A stretch of DNA of 64,000 nt from Luscinia megarhynchos (Eukaryota; Chordata; Aves; Passeriformes; Turdidae). The notes beneath the pieces are model-generated. The model worked only from the letters and a program-made list of their open reading frames with translations, made no database searches and had not been told where the DNA came from. Position numbers and translations under genes: made by a program. Positions within the stretch are counted from its first letter, which is position 1. Each line of letters opens with the position of its first letter. The stretch lies in NCBI GenBank assembly GCA_034336665.1, contig CM067592.1, positions 31,989,942 through 32,053,941 of the forward strand, in the 5' to 3' direction. Below, piece after piece: positions 23,159-37,660 of the stretch.

Positions 23159-26100
23159 CTGTTAAAAATACAGGTCATCCAAGACAATTCCTTCTTATCA
23201 ACACTTCCTCTTCTTTCTCCATGTATTCTGTAGCAACTGTGAGAGGTAAAGCCAGACTAACAAGTTGATGGTTTAGTTTTGTTTCTGCCTAGCTTCCTGG
23301 AAAAGAAAAATTGACCTTTGCTTCTGAATGTTTTTTTCAGATGCTCTTCACCAGAAAGCACCATGTGTTTTCATATTGGGTGGTCATGATTATAATTGCT
23401 TGGGAATTTTTGAACAGTGCTTTGGATTTTTTATGTTTCCTTTTGAGAAGATATACATTCATCAAAACTGGAACAAGTAAAATTCAGTGATAAATTTTCA
23501 ATCAAGTTCTAGGCATATTTCAAAATCTTTGGAACAAATGTGATTGTTCCATTTTATGATAACCTTTTGTTATGAACTCTCAGTTATTTATGAAAAAAAT
23601 AACAAAATTTAAATATTTTGAAGTTATACTAATGAAAACTGATAATCTCAAACTTATTTTTAACAGTTGTTCAACTCTGTTACATAGGTAAACAAATAGT
23701 GAAATTCAGTTAGAGTTATAAAATAATAATGCATGTTCTCCAGTAATTTCCAGTCCACAGTGGCCAGTCCTATGTTTATGGGTATCAGATATTGTTATGA
23801 CTTTGTTTGTCAATTCGGAAAGCATTCTACTATTTAAACTTAAGTAGATATTTGTAATTGGATTTAAGCAATCTATGTTGTTTCACTTACTAAATAAACT
23901 AGGTTTCTGAGACAAAATATCATGAGGCAAAATATTTCCTTAATTAATTATGCAATTTTTCTGAATCTTTCAATTTATACACCTGTTTTGAAATACAGAT
24001 GTCAAAACTAAGTTAAGTGATCTCATTGGTGCCTTGAATTTATGATATTGCAACAAGTATCTCTAAACTGTTAAGGCATCCTCTGTCAGGAGAGGGTGGA
24101 TTTAGTATGTCTAGTGCATTTAAAATGGAAAGTAGATAAATGCAGATATGCAAATGTCTTTGCCAACAATTCTCGAGTGACGCTGATGGTGACAAAATCA
24201 CATATATAGGATGTCTTAACTAGAAAACAAAATCCATTCAACTGCTTATGGATATAGAGTAAAATTTATCTGGTATGTAAAATACTTATGAGTCAGGTAC
24301 CATTTAAAGATGATAGCTTTTGTACTTGCAGACATTCTCTGCTGTGAGATGCAGTTTAAATATCAAGCAGAAGTTTAAGACAATACTGAGAAGGATATTT
24401 CTTTAGTTTGAATGACACTGACTGTATACCTTAAATAGTGTTATTGGTCAGTGCTGAGAAAAACAGTTTAATTATGAAGATGCTTTATCTCCTAGTCTTT
24501 GCTTTCCTGGTATTCCACCCTGGATTAGACCATAATTCAGTTCTTATGCTAGGATGAAAACTGGGCTTGTGGAAATTTTCTGTCAAGTGTGAGCAAATTT
24601 AAATTTAAAAAAATGATTTGTTTTATTTAAATTGCCATGCTAGTGGGCTGGAGGCATTAATTAATTTTACAGATAATATGATTTCATTTGCATTTAACAT
24701 AAATTCATTGCAATATGAAAATTCTTCTATAGTCATGAGTGCATTTTCAGTTAAAGGTGAATTATGTTGGTTCTAGTCTACTGTCCTGAAATACTGGACT
24801 CTTCAGTTGAAGAATCTTTCAATTCAGTTGACAGAATCTTTCTTGTCTGCATGAAATAAAAATGTATGCTAGTAGATCTGAGAGGTAGTTATAAAAAGGA
24901 GAACATATAATAATGTTACATGTATAATAAGAAAACCTTGTGTCTGCTGGATGAAGTCTGAGCTTTTATCTCGTTACTGAGCTTTTGACCTCTTTGCTGC
25001 ATGGTGGCCAACCCCAGCTTCACTGTTTTCATACATCAGTACACATGCAGTACTTGTCAGTGCAGAAAGCACTTTGACCTATAAAATGAGAAATGAAGTG
25101 TTCACGAAGTGCTTTGTGCTCTAAGAATTTGGGATTTTTTGCATGTAACAGTAGATAACCTAAAATTTTGTTTGTGTGAACTGTGAAATATCTGATTATG
25201 AGTCTGGTGCATTCCAGAGTGAGTTTGTTTTATAATTATTTCTGTACTGGTTGTAAAAATTATCACAGGTCATTCAGGTTTAATTTGCCTGAGCTGAAGC
25301 ATGACAGACAAGTGTGTAGCTGTGGAAAAACTACAGCTTGGCACTGTTGCTTTTTCACCAAAGTTGAGTACAAAAATAAAAGGGAACCTAAACCAGGAGA
25401 CAACTGTCAACTCTCCTTTCCCTCCCAGCCTAAATATGGGATGTCTTTGGCATCACTGTCAGGGAGCTTTTCTGCAAAAAGGAAGAATTTGTGCTGCAAG
25501 GAAGATATTTTTACTTCAGTTAGGGAACAGCCAAGAGAAATATACTGAAGCTGTCAGTAGAAATCAAGGGTTGAACAGGATGCATGCATAGTGGCTGAAT
25601 GGTGATTTTATCTTTGGCTCAACTTGCTTGGTGTGTTTACAGAAATTAATATGCATGACGAAATTTTAAGACTTTTTAAATAGCTTGCTTCAAGTAGATA
25701 CTTCAGAAGATATAAGCCTTAGTAGTCTATACATAGGTCTACACATGAATATATGAATGATACCCCAAATATTGTTTGTATTGCCTCCATGATTTAGCTG
25801 AAAATCTTCAGAGTAGCGCCTAAACCACTAAGCTTGCTGGCCCAGATTTCATAGCCTAGCAGCAGAATCCTTGTCAGTGCATAGTTAAGTGTGTAGGTTC
25901 CAAGTGAACAGTAATGCTGCAGGGATCACAGCTGTTGAATGCTGTATGAAGTGAGTCTTCGGAATTAGCTCTCTCACAATGCTTGTGCCAGTGATAAGCT
26001 TGGGAGGACTTTCCTGTGCAGGAGCCCAGCCTGGCAGGCACCCTTCAGTGAAGCATGTGCATGTGTGGAAGTATACTGTATGAAAATAGGAACTGCTGAT

Positions 26101-27088
26101 CGAAAATGTATTTCTTACTTGAGCTGCTGGAGGTGGAATTACACTGTGTGACATATACATTTCAGTTTATCTGAAAGACAACAGTAAGATTTCCAGACAT
26201 TCACTTGGGAAATCATCCTTGGAGTAGTAAATTTCTTTTACTTTGTTGAAAAAAAATAATTTATTCTTACACGATTTGAAGTTGATATCATCATATCTTC
26301 AGCAAATGGGATGATTTGTGATAAATGGCTAAAGTGTAATGGGCTAGGCAATTCCAGATAGTGTATCCTGTATAAAAGAAAGAAATTAAAATTGGATTCT
26401 TATTTCTTGCAAAAGCAAATTGAAACTTACCTGATAAGGTATGGGTTTGAAACAAACTCAAACATCCAAAGAAATTTTAAATATGTTCTGAAAAGGTTTG
26501 CTCTGAAGTGCTTTTCTTTTTATTTGAAGTTGCAAAAGGCTGTTTTCAACCAATCCTGTTTGGATATGTTAAGGGCCATTACACCTTTGCACACAAATAT
26601 TTTCATGTTTTTATCAGTTCTGTTTTGTGAAAAAAAAATTGAAGTTTTGTACTAAAGTCAGTTATCTACCCTTACTTGAATTCTTTCCTATTGTGGAGGA
26701 GGGTGAGCCAGGAAGAAAAAAATAAATAATAAAGTCCTTGTAACTGGAATGGAATACAATGATAGTAACTGTGTCCATATCTTACTGCTTTCATTTTCAT
26801 GGCAGTTTTAAAGAATTAAGTGGTCACCCAGACTGTTTAGAGGAAATGAGAAATACCAGAATTATGCCAGGTACAGGAGGATCTCTCAAAGGAGGAAGCT
26901 GGAGGAGCTTTCCTTGATCATAATTCTAACCTCCACTTCAGGCAAAGGAAAGTCAGAATTCTTTTCCCATATCCTACTAACCAGTTGGAGCATATAATTT
27001 CCATCATTTTTCTATCTATAGCACTCCATTATGGAAAATGCATTATTTGTATGACCAGATATGTGACTGACAGAGAAAGCAATTTGTA
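23159..27088. other. AT-rich non-coding stretch
   Basis: No gene is supported. The plus-strand open frame at 25183-25548 (121 codons) has no splice or homology support. No repeats of note were seen. Confidence 0.7.
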
Positions 27089-27208
27089 GAATCATAGAAT
27101 GGTTTGGGTTGGAAGAGACCTTATGTATCAAGGGTGAAGCCATTCACCATTGTCCTATCACTTTATGCCTAGTGAAAATCTCCCTCTTGAGCTGTCTCGT
27201 TGAGGCCT
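27089..27208 (-). mobile_element. CR1 LINE 3' end, antisense, internally deleted
   Basis: Begins with GAATCATAGAATGGTTTGGG and TTGGAAGAGACCTT, the diagnostic antisense CR1 3' end. It then jumps at about 27130 to the GAAGCCATTCACCATTGTCC block and the CTCTTGAGCTGTCTCGTTGAGGCC block. In the consensus these blocks lie a few hundred bases further in, so a large internal deletion is inferred. Confidence 0.9.
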
Positions 27209-30200
27209 TGTCCCTCTTCCTTTTCTAGATATCCCTAAATCCTGCCAAAATGCCCACTGAGATCTACATTTGTGCGTTCTCAAGCTGGTCTATATGTATA
27301 AATTAATATATTTTTTCTAAAGTTTATAAAAAGCAGCTATCTATAAACTTGAGGCAGGCCCAAATATAAGTGGATGGAAATTCAGAGAATGGCATATTTC
27401 TTCTTCATTTGAATGGTAGCAAGTAATTTTAAACAAAAAGGAATAGTGTAAAGTGAGAGAATCTTGTTTTAGGAACTGTTGCTTGAACTGTCTGTAGCAC
27501 AGAGAAATAAAAAGGAATTAAAATCTCAGAAGGCATATAATTCTCAGTGAACCTAAAGAAGTATTTGTTGGCAAAGTATTTGTCTCACTATAGAAAACAG
27601 TATTCACCCTCTATGGCTGGATGATGAGTGTTCTTCTCCAAAAAGGAAAAGGACAAGATGACATGCTCACTCATCAGCTTCTGTTCATTTCTCAAGTAGT
27701 CAAGTTTTCAGGAATTGGATAAGTATTCTCATTAGCAATGCTAAGACTATCTAGATTAAAAATGTAAAAAATCTGACAAGAATTTATATTCCATGTGAGA
27801 GGAGAAAATTGCCTTTGATATGAAAATATATTTTAGATGCAATTAAATGAGAGCAAGCTGTATACAAAGTGACATAACATACTACTCTTAAAAGAGGTCT
27901 ATAAGTAGTAATTACTATATTTCCTTGATCTTTTTGGGACAATAATAAACAGTAAAATCACAAGACAGTTTTTTTCATGCTTAGCTATAATGTGGCTCCT
28001 AAATGAATGTATTATAAATACACAAGTTTAGTAAAGAAAAAAGCATACAGCAGCATTTCCTAGTCTATCATTTACACATTCTCTGTTTTGAGTAATTTCT
28101 TTTTGAGTAAATTTGGCCATCTTTCATATGCCTTCTTTGACAGTAAGCATACAGAAAGAGAGATTTAAAACACTGATCCATGGAATTTCTATTAGATATG
28201 AAAGACCACAATGCTTGGGGGGGGGGGGAATCACTTCTTTCCATTGATAGTCCAAACAATTTCAACTGATTTGTCCTGAAGTTGCATTTCTACATATTGA
28301 AATGTACAGTAACTTTACAAGTAAAAAATAAACAGTCCTAAAACTTAATCTTCATAAAGAAGAAACAGGTTTGACATTTAACTGATCACTTGAATAAGTA
28401 TAAAGTACTGATCTTTCAAGTGAAGTTATGCCCTTTGTGTCTCAAAAATGTTCCCTAAAGAACAAAAAATTGCCCTGCAAAGACATTGATTCTTGATGAA
28501 AAAGTATGATATTTTTATGCTTATTATTACACATAATAACTGTAAATTTAACTAAAATTTTGCACAAATGAAAATGTTTTTAGTTTATGGTTTAACACCA
28601 TGTGTTTTCCCAGGATAATGAGTTCAGCAAATGCTTGATGAGGAAATGAAGACTTAGGTATGCGAGCACATAACTTTAACTCTCTTTTCCTGGAACTGGC
28701 AGAAGCCACTGGAAATTATCTGTAAGTGCTCCTGGTGTATTCATTATGTTCTTCTTGTATCCTCCTAATGTAACTATGTTTTTCCAAAGTGAGGAACATG
28801 CTGCGGTGCAATATGTAGTCCCATATTGGAAGCCACTTGTGTTTTCATTTGGCCAACAGTTGCAAAACATTCTCACAGGTGATGCCTCTAATCCTCATCC
28901 TGCCGGACCAATCTGCATGTCCAGCCTCACACACAGATTAGCATCTGCTAATACTTGTTCCTAATGCCTTGGCAGTATATGCTCTCAAAATTGTGTACAG
29001 CATTTTTACACACCCGCCTTTCCCACACCATGCATAAACAGGAGTAGCACAAGCTACATATCCCTTGTGGATATGCGGGTGTGCCTGCTTTTGCAGGTTT
29101 TCCTAAGGAATAACTCTTGTGTGAAGGATGTCTGTCAGGTTGTGGTGTCATACTCTGCTGGCAGTTTTGGTTTGGAAGGCACATGGAATAACAGAAGAGG
29201 AAAGCTCTTGGAGTGATGTAGAGTCATCTGAAATATGCCACTTTTCTCTTCAATTTTTAGAATAATTTAAAAGTACAGACGGCTCAAAATGCCTAGCATA
29301 ATTCTTACTGCAACTAAGGACAATGTTTCATCTCATAAATAGAAGTGTCTGAAGCTGAGTAGTAGGAAGAATTTCAGGGAACTAGATCTTTATATTAATT
29401 ATGATTTTTTTTTTCCAGCTGAGTCAGAAAACACAATTTGAAAGGAAATTCTGGGAAAGATGGATGCCTTTATTCATCATAGTGCCTGTTTTCCGTCTTC
29501 TGATCTCTTCCTTCTTTCATCCCAAACTGAGAGCTTTGTATCCATGACTGGGAGCTGCAATGTACATAATTGTGCCCTTCAACAATTCTTTATCTCCTCG
29601 TGCTTTATCTGTGTACCCATCCTAGTATTTTTAAGCTCCCCAGACTCATGGGGGTCTGGCATTCCTTGTATGTTTTCTGTGATGGTTATCAGGGGAAAAA
29701 ATGACATGCAGCCAAGTACATGAGACAAAGATAGTGGAGGAACTCAGAACAGCTTAACTCCTTTTGTCTTTGCTTCTAACAAGTACAGGGAGTAAGGTGG
29801 AATGAGTAAGCAAAATAGAGTGTGAGAAAGGAAAAGACAATAAGTCCAGACATGAAGGGTAGAAACATTTCAGACTCAGGGCTTTTGTGCTTTAAATTAC
29901 ATCTGTAGAGGAAAATGCTTGAGAAGAAGGGCACCTTGGATGGTGGCAAATTACACCTGTAACTGTAAAACAGGCCAAATATGCCATTTAAGTTACTTTT
30001 CTTGGAACATTTTGAGACAATACATCTTGTGACTATTTTGTGCACAGGAATTGGTTTGTGATTCTTGCACCTGCCTGAAAGAGGAATTTTGATTTTGTTG
30101 TTACAACTTTTGGTTTTATTCTATGAAGAAGTAAATGTTCTACTATGTATCTGTCAAACAGAGGCATACAGATATAGCAAGATGACCAAAGACCAGTTAT

Positions 30201-33200
30201 AGCTTGAGCAGTGGAAAAAAAAGCAACTTAATGGTTTATGAACCACTCAGAAGGCACTGGAAAGGTATTTTGGTAGGTTTGTCTCATATGGACATTTTTA
30301 TTATCTTTTTTGATGAGGAGCTGGTGAGCAGTGGGTTGTACCTGTACTCATTTGTCTGAGATGCTAAGAGTACATGAGTAAGAAGAGCTGTTTATTATCT
30401 CTTTTAATCCAAGAACTGTGGATTTTCAAATTACAGCAACAGATATTAAATTAAAAAGGAAAAAAAATTCTGTAGTTCCTCAAAATTTGCATAATTAAGC
30501 CATAGGAAGGCACAGATTCAAAAGTCTGAAAACATAGATGAGATTAAAATAGGCTTATTACTTGCATTTGTTCTTTTACTATCTCTTAAGTGACTGTGTT
30601 GGCTGGGGCAGGGTGGCACTGATATATATGTTTATTGAAGTCAATGTAAATTTTCGTTGAAGTCAATGAAAAAGAAAAATTGTCATTTCTACTAAGAGGG
30701 AAAAATTAAAACACAAACCCTGCAGGGAGGCATTTCCTCTCCTGATGGAACAATTTTAAATTAGCATAATCATAATCAGAAAATATTTTCTATGGAAGTT
30801 CTGGTCTTGCCTAACTGAGCCTTATAGGAATATTCTGAAATGGTTATCTTAGATTATGCATAGTGCCTGTTTTGAAAGCAGTCTGTAATCACAAAGGAGA
30901 AAACTGATTTAATGGAAACATTACTTGCAAAAGCTGACTGTATCTTCATTTGTAGAGAAAAAATTGTGTACAGGTATTTGTACATACATAAATAAATTAA
31001 AAAATCCAAACCCAACCCAAGTAAATGCAAAACAAGTTTGCTTGTATAGTATTTGTGATATTTTGGTTCTATGAATAAGCAAAGGAGGAATGTTTGTCTC
31101 AGTGTTTTGGTGGGGGAAAAAAACCCCAAACTCTAAGAAACTCGATCAGGAAAAATCAGAGGGGTAACTGCCAGTTTTGAGTTTCTAACAAATTACTCTG
31201 CCAGCCCCATGTGAGTTTTGTAATTGAAGATCTCTGTTGCACAAATATTTAATGGGTGCCTCTGCTTTAGCTGTTTGGATTATTTGCTTGTTTTGGAATC
31301 AAAAGACTCTAATTTTTATTTTGCAGTTCTTTGTTTCTTCTTTTCATTTTGAGGATCCTTAATTAAAATATCTCCTTCAAATGGATTTGCCCATGTCTTG
31401 TGTTTTGTTACTCCAAATACAAAGTAGGTATCACTCTTAAATTCCTAGATTACTATCAAATATAAGTAAATTTACCAAGAAACCTACCTGAAAAGGTTTG
31501 GTTTGCAAGTGCTACACATCATTAACCTGAAGGAAATAGTAGTCTAAAAGTCTAAATAAACCAAGTGTTAGCAGTGCTTATGCATTCTTGACAGAAATAG
31601 GGGGAGAGGAAAGGAAGATATTTTGCTGCTCTCCAGGATAATCTCAGCTGTCTGAAGGTCTTGATGTTCTAAATCTCTCTCCTACCCTGCCTGCACATTC
31701 CACTAGGGAAATCTTTAGTAGCAAAATACCTAGATTAGGAGTTTATGCAGTGGTTGCAGCCCTGCTGTAACCCTCTGATGTTTGAGCCCACCTAAAATGC
31801 TGTTTCAGTGCTGCCTATTAATTTGCAATTTTATTCACTGCTCTTAAAAAAGATAGCATGTGTCTGCTGCTGTTTCTGGAATACATAAAAGAGTTGAGCA
31901 GAAACACTGAATTCCTTGGGTTGTTCTGGCTCCCAGATTTCCCCACATAAATGTAGAGTGAATGTCTCTTCCCACACCTCTGTCAGAAACTGCATGATGT
32001 GGATCCTGAGTGGTTTCAACTGGTGTTAAAGAATTATTAAGAGTAACAGTGACAGGTTATTATGGAAGTAAAATTTAGAGGAACAGTTAAAGCTGGTACT
32101 TTATATGTGTATAAGTGAAGTGTAGAGAGACATACCACTGGCATTTTATGTGATCTCTCTGTAGACCTCTCCTTGAAGTTGATAGTAAAAGTGCACAAAA
32201 CAGGAACTACTCCTCTGGTGCAAAATGAGGGGCGGTTTTTGTGTGCCCTTGCAGCGAATTATTCAAATGTCTTTATAACCTGCAATGGTAAGATGTCTGG
32301 TCTAAAATACAAAAAATGCCTTTTGTTGTTACATCTCTACAAGCTGTTGAGTTTCAAAGTTAATTTCAATGACAGCTAATGGCTGGTAATAATGGTTTTG
32401 TTTGCCTAGTTATTGCCTTCAGTAACATTTGTGCAGTGGCATTACCAGAAATGTCATTATTTTTCATCTAAGGAAAGAATAGCAAATGTCAGGATATGTA
32501 AGAAGAAAGACTCTATTTTCCTTCTACCTTTCCAAAGCTAATTGGAATAAATGGTAATAGGCAGAAATTTTTATGTTAGCCTAGAAGACCTGACCATGTG
32601 AAGTATGAGCTGCAAGTTAATGTGATATTTGCCCAGAAAAGAGAAACTGCACACTTTACTGTGTGGTACCAAAATACAGGGTTAATGTCTGATTTGTAGG
32701 TTGCTTTTCAGCTGAAGAACTGTTGGGCCAAATTCTTAAAGACTGGTTATTTTTTCCACTGTTTTAATGCCACTGAAGAGCCTGGCAGGATGTCCCACCA
32801 GTATTATCTAGCTCTAAGGACTTCTCTTAGTATCAATTGTATGTGAGTACTGCTTTACAAATAATTTTTGTTGTAACTTACAGAAAGAGAGTATTCCCTG
32901 CAGACCCTGTGCTGCAATTATCAGTGTCTCTTAACATGATGTCCTTCTCTCTATACTTGCCTGGTTATTATACCTAGATTGCATATACTTTTACAAACAA
33001 ATTCCCATGGTTAATGATTGTAATTTGTTTCATCTTTTATATACCTAAAATGAAATAAATTTGTCTTTGGGAAATCCATGTTAATTTTTAAAATTAGAAC
33101 TGTTTTAATACCTTTAAAAGTTGTTTAGCCTCTTAGAGAAGATATATGGGAATCCTTTGCAGCATGTGCCCTTATTTAAAAGATGCTTTGCTGAAAAGTT

Positions 33201-36200
33201 TGGCTGTCACATAACACAAACTCCTCTTTTACAACATGCCTCTTGCTGTTAAGTGAATTTTTTGGCTGTTGTAAACCTCTTTTGTCAAGTGGGTGTTCTG
33301 ATTATGAGCCAGGGTCTACTCTAATTTCCAGCCAGGTTCTGAAAGGCAAGACCAAACTATTCACATATTTCTCTGTTTCATTATCTCCTGGGCTTTGAGT
33401 TTTGCTTGCTTGAGATTGTTTTGGTTCGTATTTTAAAACTGGTATTATTTTCTCAATTATTTTCTTTTAAAAAAAAGTGAAATGAGGAACGTATTATGTA
33501 CAAACACCACATTCATGGCCAGCATCTGGAAAAATGCCCTTTTCTGTTATGTGCTAGGCAAACCATTGGGAAAAAAGTGAAAATAGCTATATCAGTCTCC
33601 ATTTTCTTGGGAATGTGCAGCTGGATACAAAACTTTGCTTTCTTAAAAGGGAAGAGAAATGAGGAGTAAAGTGAACTGGCTGCAACATTCTTTTCAAGAG
33701 GCAGACCTGTGGATCCTCATTTCAATGCAGACAACTTAACTCATCACAAGTCAATTCCAATAGTCTCCAAGTCCTTTGTGAATTTGTTACTTCTAAGAAA
33801 TTTCAGATGAGGTTTGGATGATGTCTGGGTTTGATTTGTTTGGTGATTCTCTTATGCTACCACGTAGTATATAATTTTTATTTGTAAAAACCCCAATAGA
33901 ACCCTTTTCTTAGGGAATATAATTTTGGTGCAATTCTAAAAATCTAAATGAAAGATTTGTGATAGTATTCTTTATCCATCCCTGGTGAAGTCTTGCTCAT
34001 GAATGCTTTTATTCAGCATAAGAAAATAAGGTAAATTAATGCAGTGATTCCTGATCAGTACAGAGACAATAATAATTGTCCTCTGAGTACAGTTATCATG
34101 TGTAGTCTACTTCTATCTGTACTTTTTGTGCATGTCAACATTTCTACCACTTGCCATTATTATTTCCTGAACTTTTATCCCTTCTCTCTCTTTAGCAGTT
34201 AGAACAAGCTGTGTGTTGCTCTGGGAAAACATGTTAAGGGCTTGTGGCCTTTGGCTTAAATTAGCTTCTATGAGGTATAAAGGTTACTAGCAGTTAATGG
34301 GGGGATCATTTGGCTGAGCTGAGCTGGCTTTGACTTTCACACCTGGCTTCATGAGTGAATTATAAACAATTTCTGCAGCAAGCATTTGAGTGCTTGAGAA
34401 AAAAAAAACTTGAAATATTAAATGTGTTTAGAGTGGCTCAGTACTTTGGAGATGGAGGGAAAAATATTTCAAAAAGTGCTTTTCAACTGCTGGAATAGCA
34501 AGTACACTCAAAACTGACTTTCCTGTTTAAGCCCCCAAAGGGAAGGTGCCAAATCATGCAGGCTTTACTCATGTATCCATTTTCCTTTTGAGATTACTTT
34601 CTCTGCAAAATAGACCAGGATTTTTGAAGTATTATACTGATGTGTAGAAAGTGCACATTAGTGTTTTCTTAGTATTACCTTCGGCATGAAATGCATTCAG
34701 CTCATTTTGGTTTTTTATAATACTCACTATGATAAACGAAGTGGCCTTTATCCATGAACTTAACATAATCTGAAAACACCTGAAGCCAGAATTCTTGCTG
34801 ACTTGCATGTGTATGAAATCATCTTTTAGTAGCTGTGGTCTGGTGCTTTAATTTCTGGAGGTCCATATCAGATTCTACCCTCTATGACTTGCGCATTTAA
34901 AAAAGAGTAGGTCAAAGGAAAAGTTTGTCTTTGGTGTTACGTACTAGCCAAGTAGGCCTTTGGAGATGGCAGCCAGGGGTGTATTTTCCTCCTATTTCTC
35001 TCATCAGCCTGAAGGGAGAGACGGCATCCTTGAAGCTAATTTCCTCCTGTGAAATGGGAGCTTCAACAGAATGCTGCAAAGAAGTTTCCTAGGGTACTGT
35101 TGAAACAATATTTGAGCAAGGTGATAGTTCCCCAATGTTAATTTTATCTAATAGGTAAATCCTTTGAGGATAAGTTATTTTGGAGCAAACAAGAATGGGT
35201 TGGCTTACTGTAACACAATTTTAGTACTCTTGATACCAAAAGAACAACAAAGGGGAGAGAGTCTAGTGCTGAAGCACTCTAAGCACTGACTGGTGCCATG
35301 TACTGTGTTTGAGCTTCAAAACTGGAAATTTAACCCAGGTAGTTGAAACATCTCCTTATATCCCTTACCATCCTAGGAATGAGCTGTGAAATTCTCTGCA
35401 TACCCTAATCCCATTACAATTTAGAAAAGAAATGCTGCAAGGATGGCTGAGACTGATTAATTTTTTGGAATAGCAGGAAAAAATAAAGGTTTTCCTTAGC
35501 TTATTCCTAGAATACTTTCTATTTCTTGATGGGTAAGCAGATATAAAGGACACATCTGGACTAAAAAAAAAGCATTTTGGGTATCCAGCAGAAGTGTGGA
35601 GAAGGTAGCACAACTGTATGATTATTGCTCACTAAACATTTCATTCTCTTGGGATTAGTTCAAGTCTTTCTGCTGTGAACCCCCTTTTTAGGGATAGAAA
35701 TCTATACCCAGCTGAGTAATAATTCTATTGATTCTTGGTAAGGCAGGTTGTGTCTGGACACATATTTCTGTGACCTTTGCTTGTCTAGTTTCATCTGAAT
35801 GTCAGTGGGGAAGAGTGGGAGGGTGTAACAATTTTTTCTCAAAGGGTTCAAAATTACTATTAAAACAACTGTCGTTTTCAGATTTGATACAATGGTTGCT
35901 CTTGGAAGGTCATCTTTCATTCCCAGTTAACATTTACAGAGTTTGAAAGAGTTTTATCCACATTTAGAATGGGAAGACAGATCCATGTAGTATAGCAAAT
36001 ATTCTAATATAGAAACTCATATAAAAGTAACTGAAGGGATTGGAGCTGCAAGAAGGGACTTTTGTATCTCAAAGAAGAAAGACTAGAGAGCTGGAATTGA
36101 ATACTTCTGACTAAATCAAGAATTGTATTGTTGTGGCATGAAAAAGAAAAGGATAAGGGGATTTAGGTGATATTTGGAAATGGAATATTTGTCTAGGATA

Positions 36201-36922
36201 GTGTGTAAATAGCTATCTTGTTACCTAATGCAAGTTGTCACTGAGACTCGTTCAGCTTCTCTGCTTACCAAGACTGACTTATTCCAGCTTGCTTTCAAGA
36301 GGCACAGATGTATACACCTTGACAAAAACATACAAGTAAGAAATAGAAAACTAAGAATTACAAAGTCCTCCTAATGGTACAGTCAAACTCCTTCACCTTA
36401 TCCTTGTCTATCTTTTCTTTCCACATGAAATCTCATTAATGGAACTGTTTAGCCTGACTAAATAAGGCAAATCAAATCTTCAGAACCACTTCTTACTAGA
36501 TGCTTCTCTTCAAAAATAGATTTCTGCTCAGCATTGGAATGACTGCACTACTGATTTGGAATTTGTTCGAGTTGTACCAGCCCATGCAAACTACCAGCTT
36601 TTTTTAACTTAAATTTCTCAGAGCTCTTTCTAGTGTTGGCTATTTTTGCAACAGTTTGCAGATGTACAGTTCAGGCCTCCTCTAGAGAATTGTTCACTTA
36701 GTACTCTGGAACTGATGCAAGGGAAACTTAGATCATTTTAAATCATCTCAAGTTTGTATACATAATGTGTAATAAAGGAGGAAGGAGGGATGTCAGTTGG
36801 CAAAATAAATAGTGGTTTGTTTTCTAATCTGTAGTTTCAGGAGTGCATAGAGTTTGATTTTCATAAATATTTTTATTAGGGTACTTAGAAATAAAGGAGC
36901 ATACTGATTTGGGTGGTTTTTT
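27209..36922. other. AT-rich non-coding stretch
   Basis: No gene is supported. Contains a 12-G run at 28217-28228. Paired open frames on both strands near 28.7-29.2 kb and others through 35 kb have no splice or homology support. There is a short direct repeat of TGAAGTCAATG near 30.63-30.67 kb. Confidence 0.7.
28217..28228 (+). repeat. Poly-G run
   Basis: Twelve consecutive G in an AT-rich setting. It is too short for a self-contained four-tract quadruplex but prone to slippage and sequencing error. Confidence 0.9.
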
Positions 36923-36944
36923 GGGGGGGTCAGGGGGCAAAGGG
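36923..36944 (+). other. Potential G-quadruplex
   Basis: G7-TCA-G5-CAAA-G3 satisfies four G3 tracts with short loops when the G7 run is split. It lies close upstream of an antisense CR1. Confidence 0.55.
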
Positions 36945-37238
36945 TCAGTTAAATCTGTTGTGTAACCAATTAACCTGGCTATTTGCAGATGTTGTGGAAT
37001 TCTTTTGGGAAGGCATTAATATGTGAAATAGCTGCTTTTCAAAATATGTTGTCATGGCTCTTTTAAGAGAGTTTTCTACAAATCATAGGATCCATGAGAT
37101 CAAAATCAGTTTAACAAGTCTTTTCTTCATTGTAAAATAGCTTGAGATGAAGAGCTAATACTGCATCTGAGAACCATTGGAGTTTTTAGCAAGAACTCCA
37201 CTTTCTGTCCAAGCATGTGAATACAGAATGTTTGGTGG

Positions 37239-37660
37239 ATATCACAGAATCACATAGTGGCTGAAGGTTGAAGAAAACCAGCTAGAAATCACCTCCTGCA
37301 AATGCCCCTGTCACCTAGAGCTGGTTGGTCAGGAATATGTCGAGATGGTTTTTTAACATCTCCAGGTCAAGTGACTCCACAGCTTCTCTGGGCTGTCTGT
37401 TCCAGTTCCCTCACAGGGTGCCTGCTTACTTTCAGAGAGATCCTCCCACGTTTTTACATTTTGAGCTATAACTGGGCACCACCAAAAAGATCCTGGCACA
37501 ATTCTCTTTCCTTCAGGTATTTGTAGACATTGATGAGGTTTCCCATAAATCTCTAAGATGAGTAGTCACAGCTCTGTTTTTTGTATTGGAGAGCCCAGGA
37601 CTCCAGGTGTGGCGTTACCAGTGCTAAGTATAAATAATCTTATTTCATTTCCGGATGTTG
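37239..37660 (-). mobile_element. CR1 LINE 3' portion, antisense
   Basis: Starts with ATCACAGAATCACATAGTGG and continues through recognisable antisense CR1 blocks: the CACCTAGAGCTGGTTGGTCA region, ACATCTCCAGGTCAAGTGAC with TCCACAGCTTCTCTGGGC, TGTTCCAGTTCCCTCAC, CTTCAGGTATTTGTAGACAT with TGATGAGGTT, and GAGCCCAGGACTCCAGGTGT. The right end decays gradually near 37660. A segment between about 37555 and 37590 is shortened relative to the usual order. It has the same broad 3' type as the copy at 21054. Confidence 0.92.

Noticed and set aside
25183..25548. Plus-strand open frame of 121 codons
   Set aside because: No splice, promoter or family signal, and composition is as expected for chance. Overlapping frames are open too.
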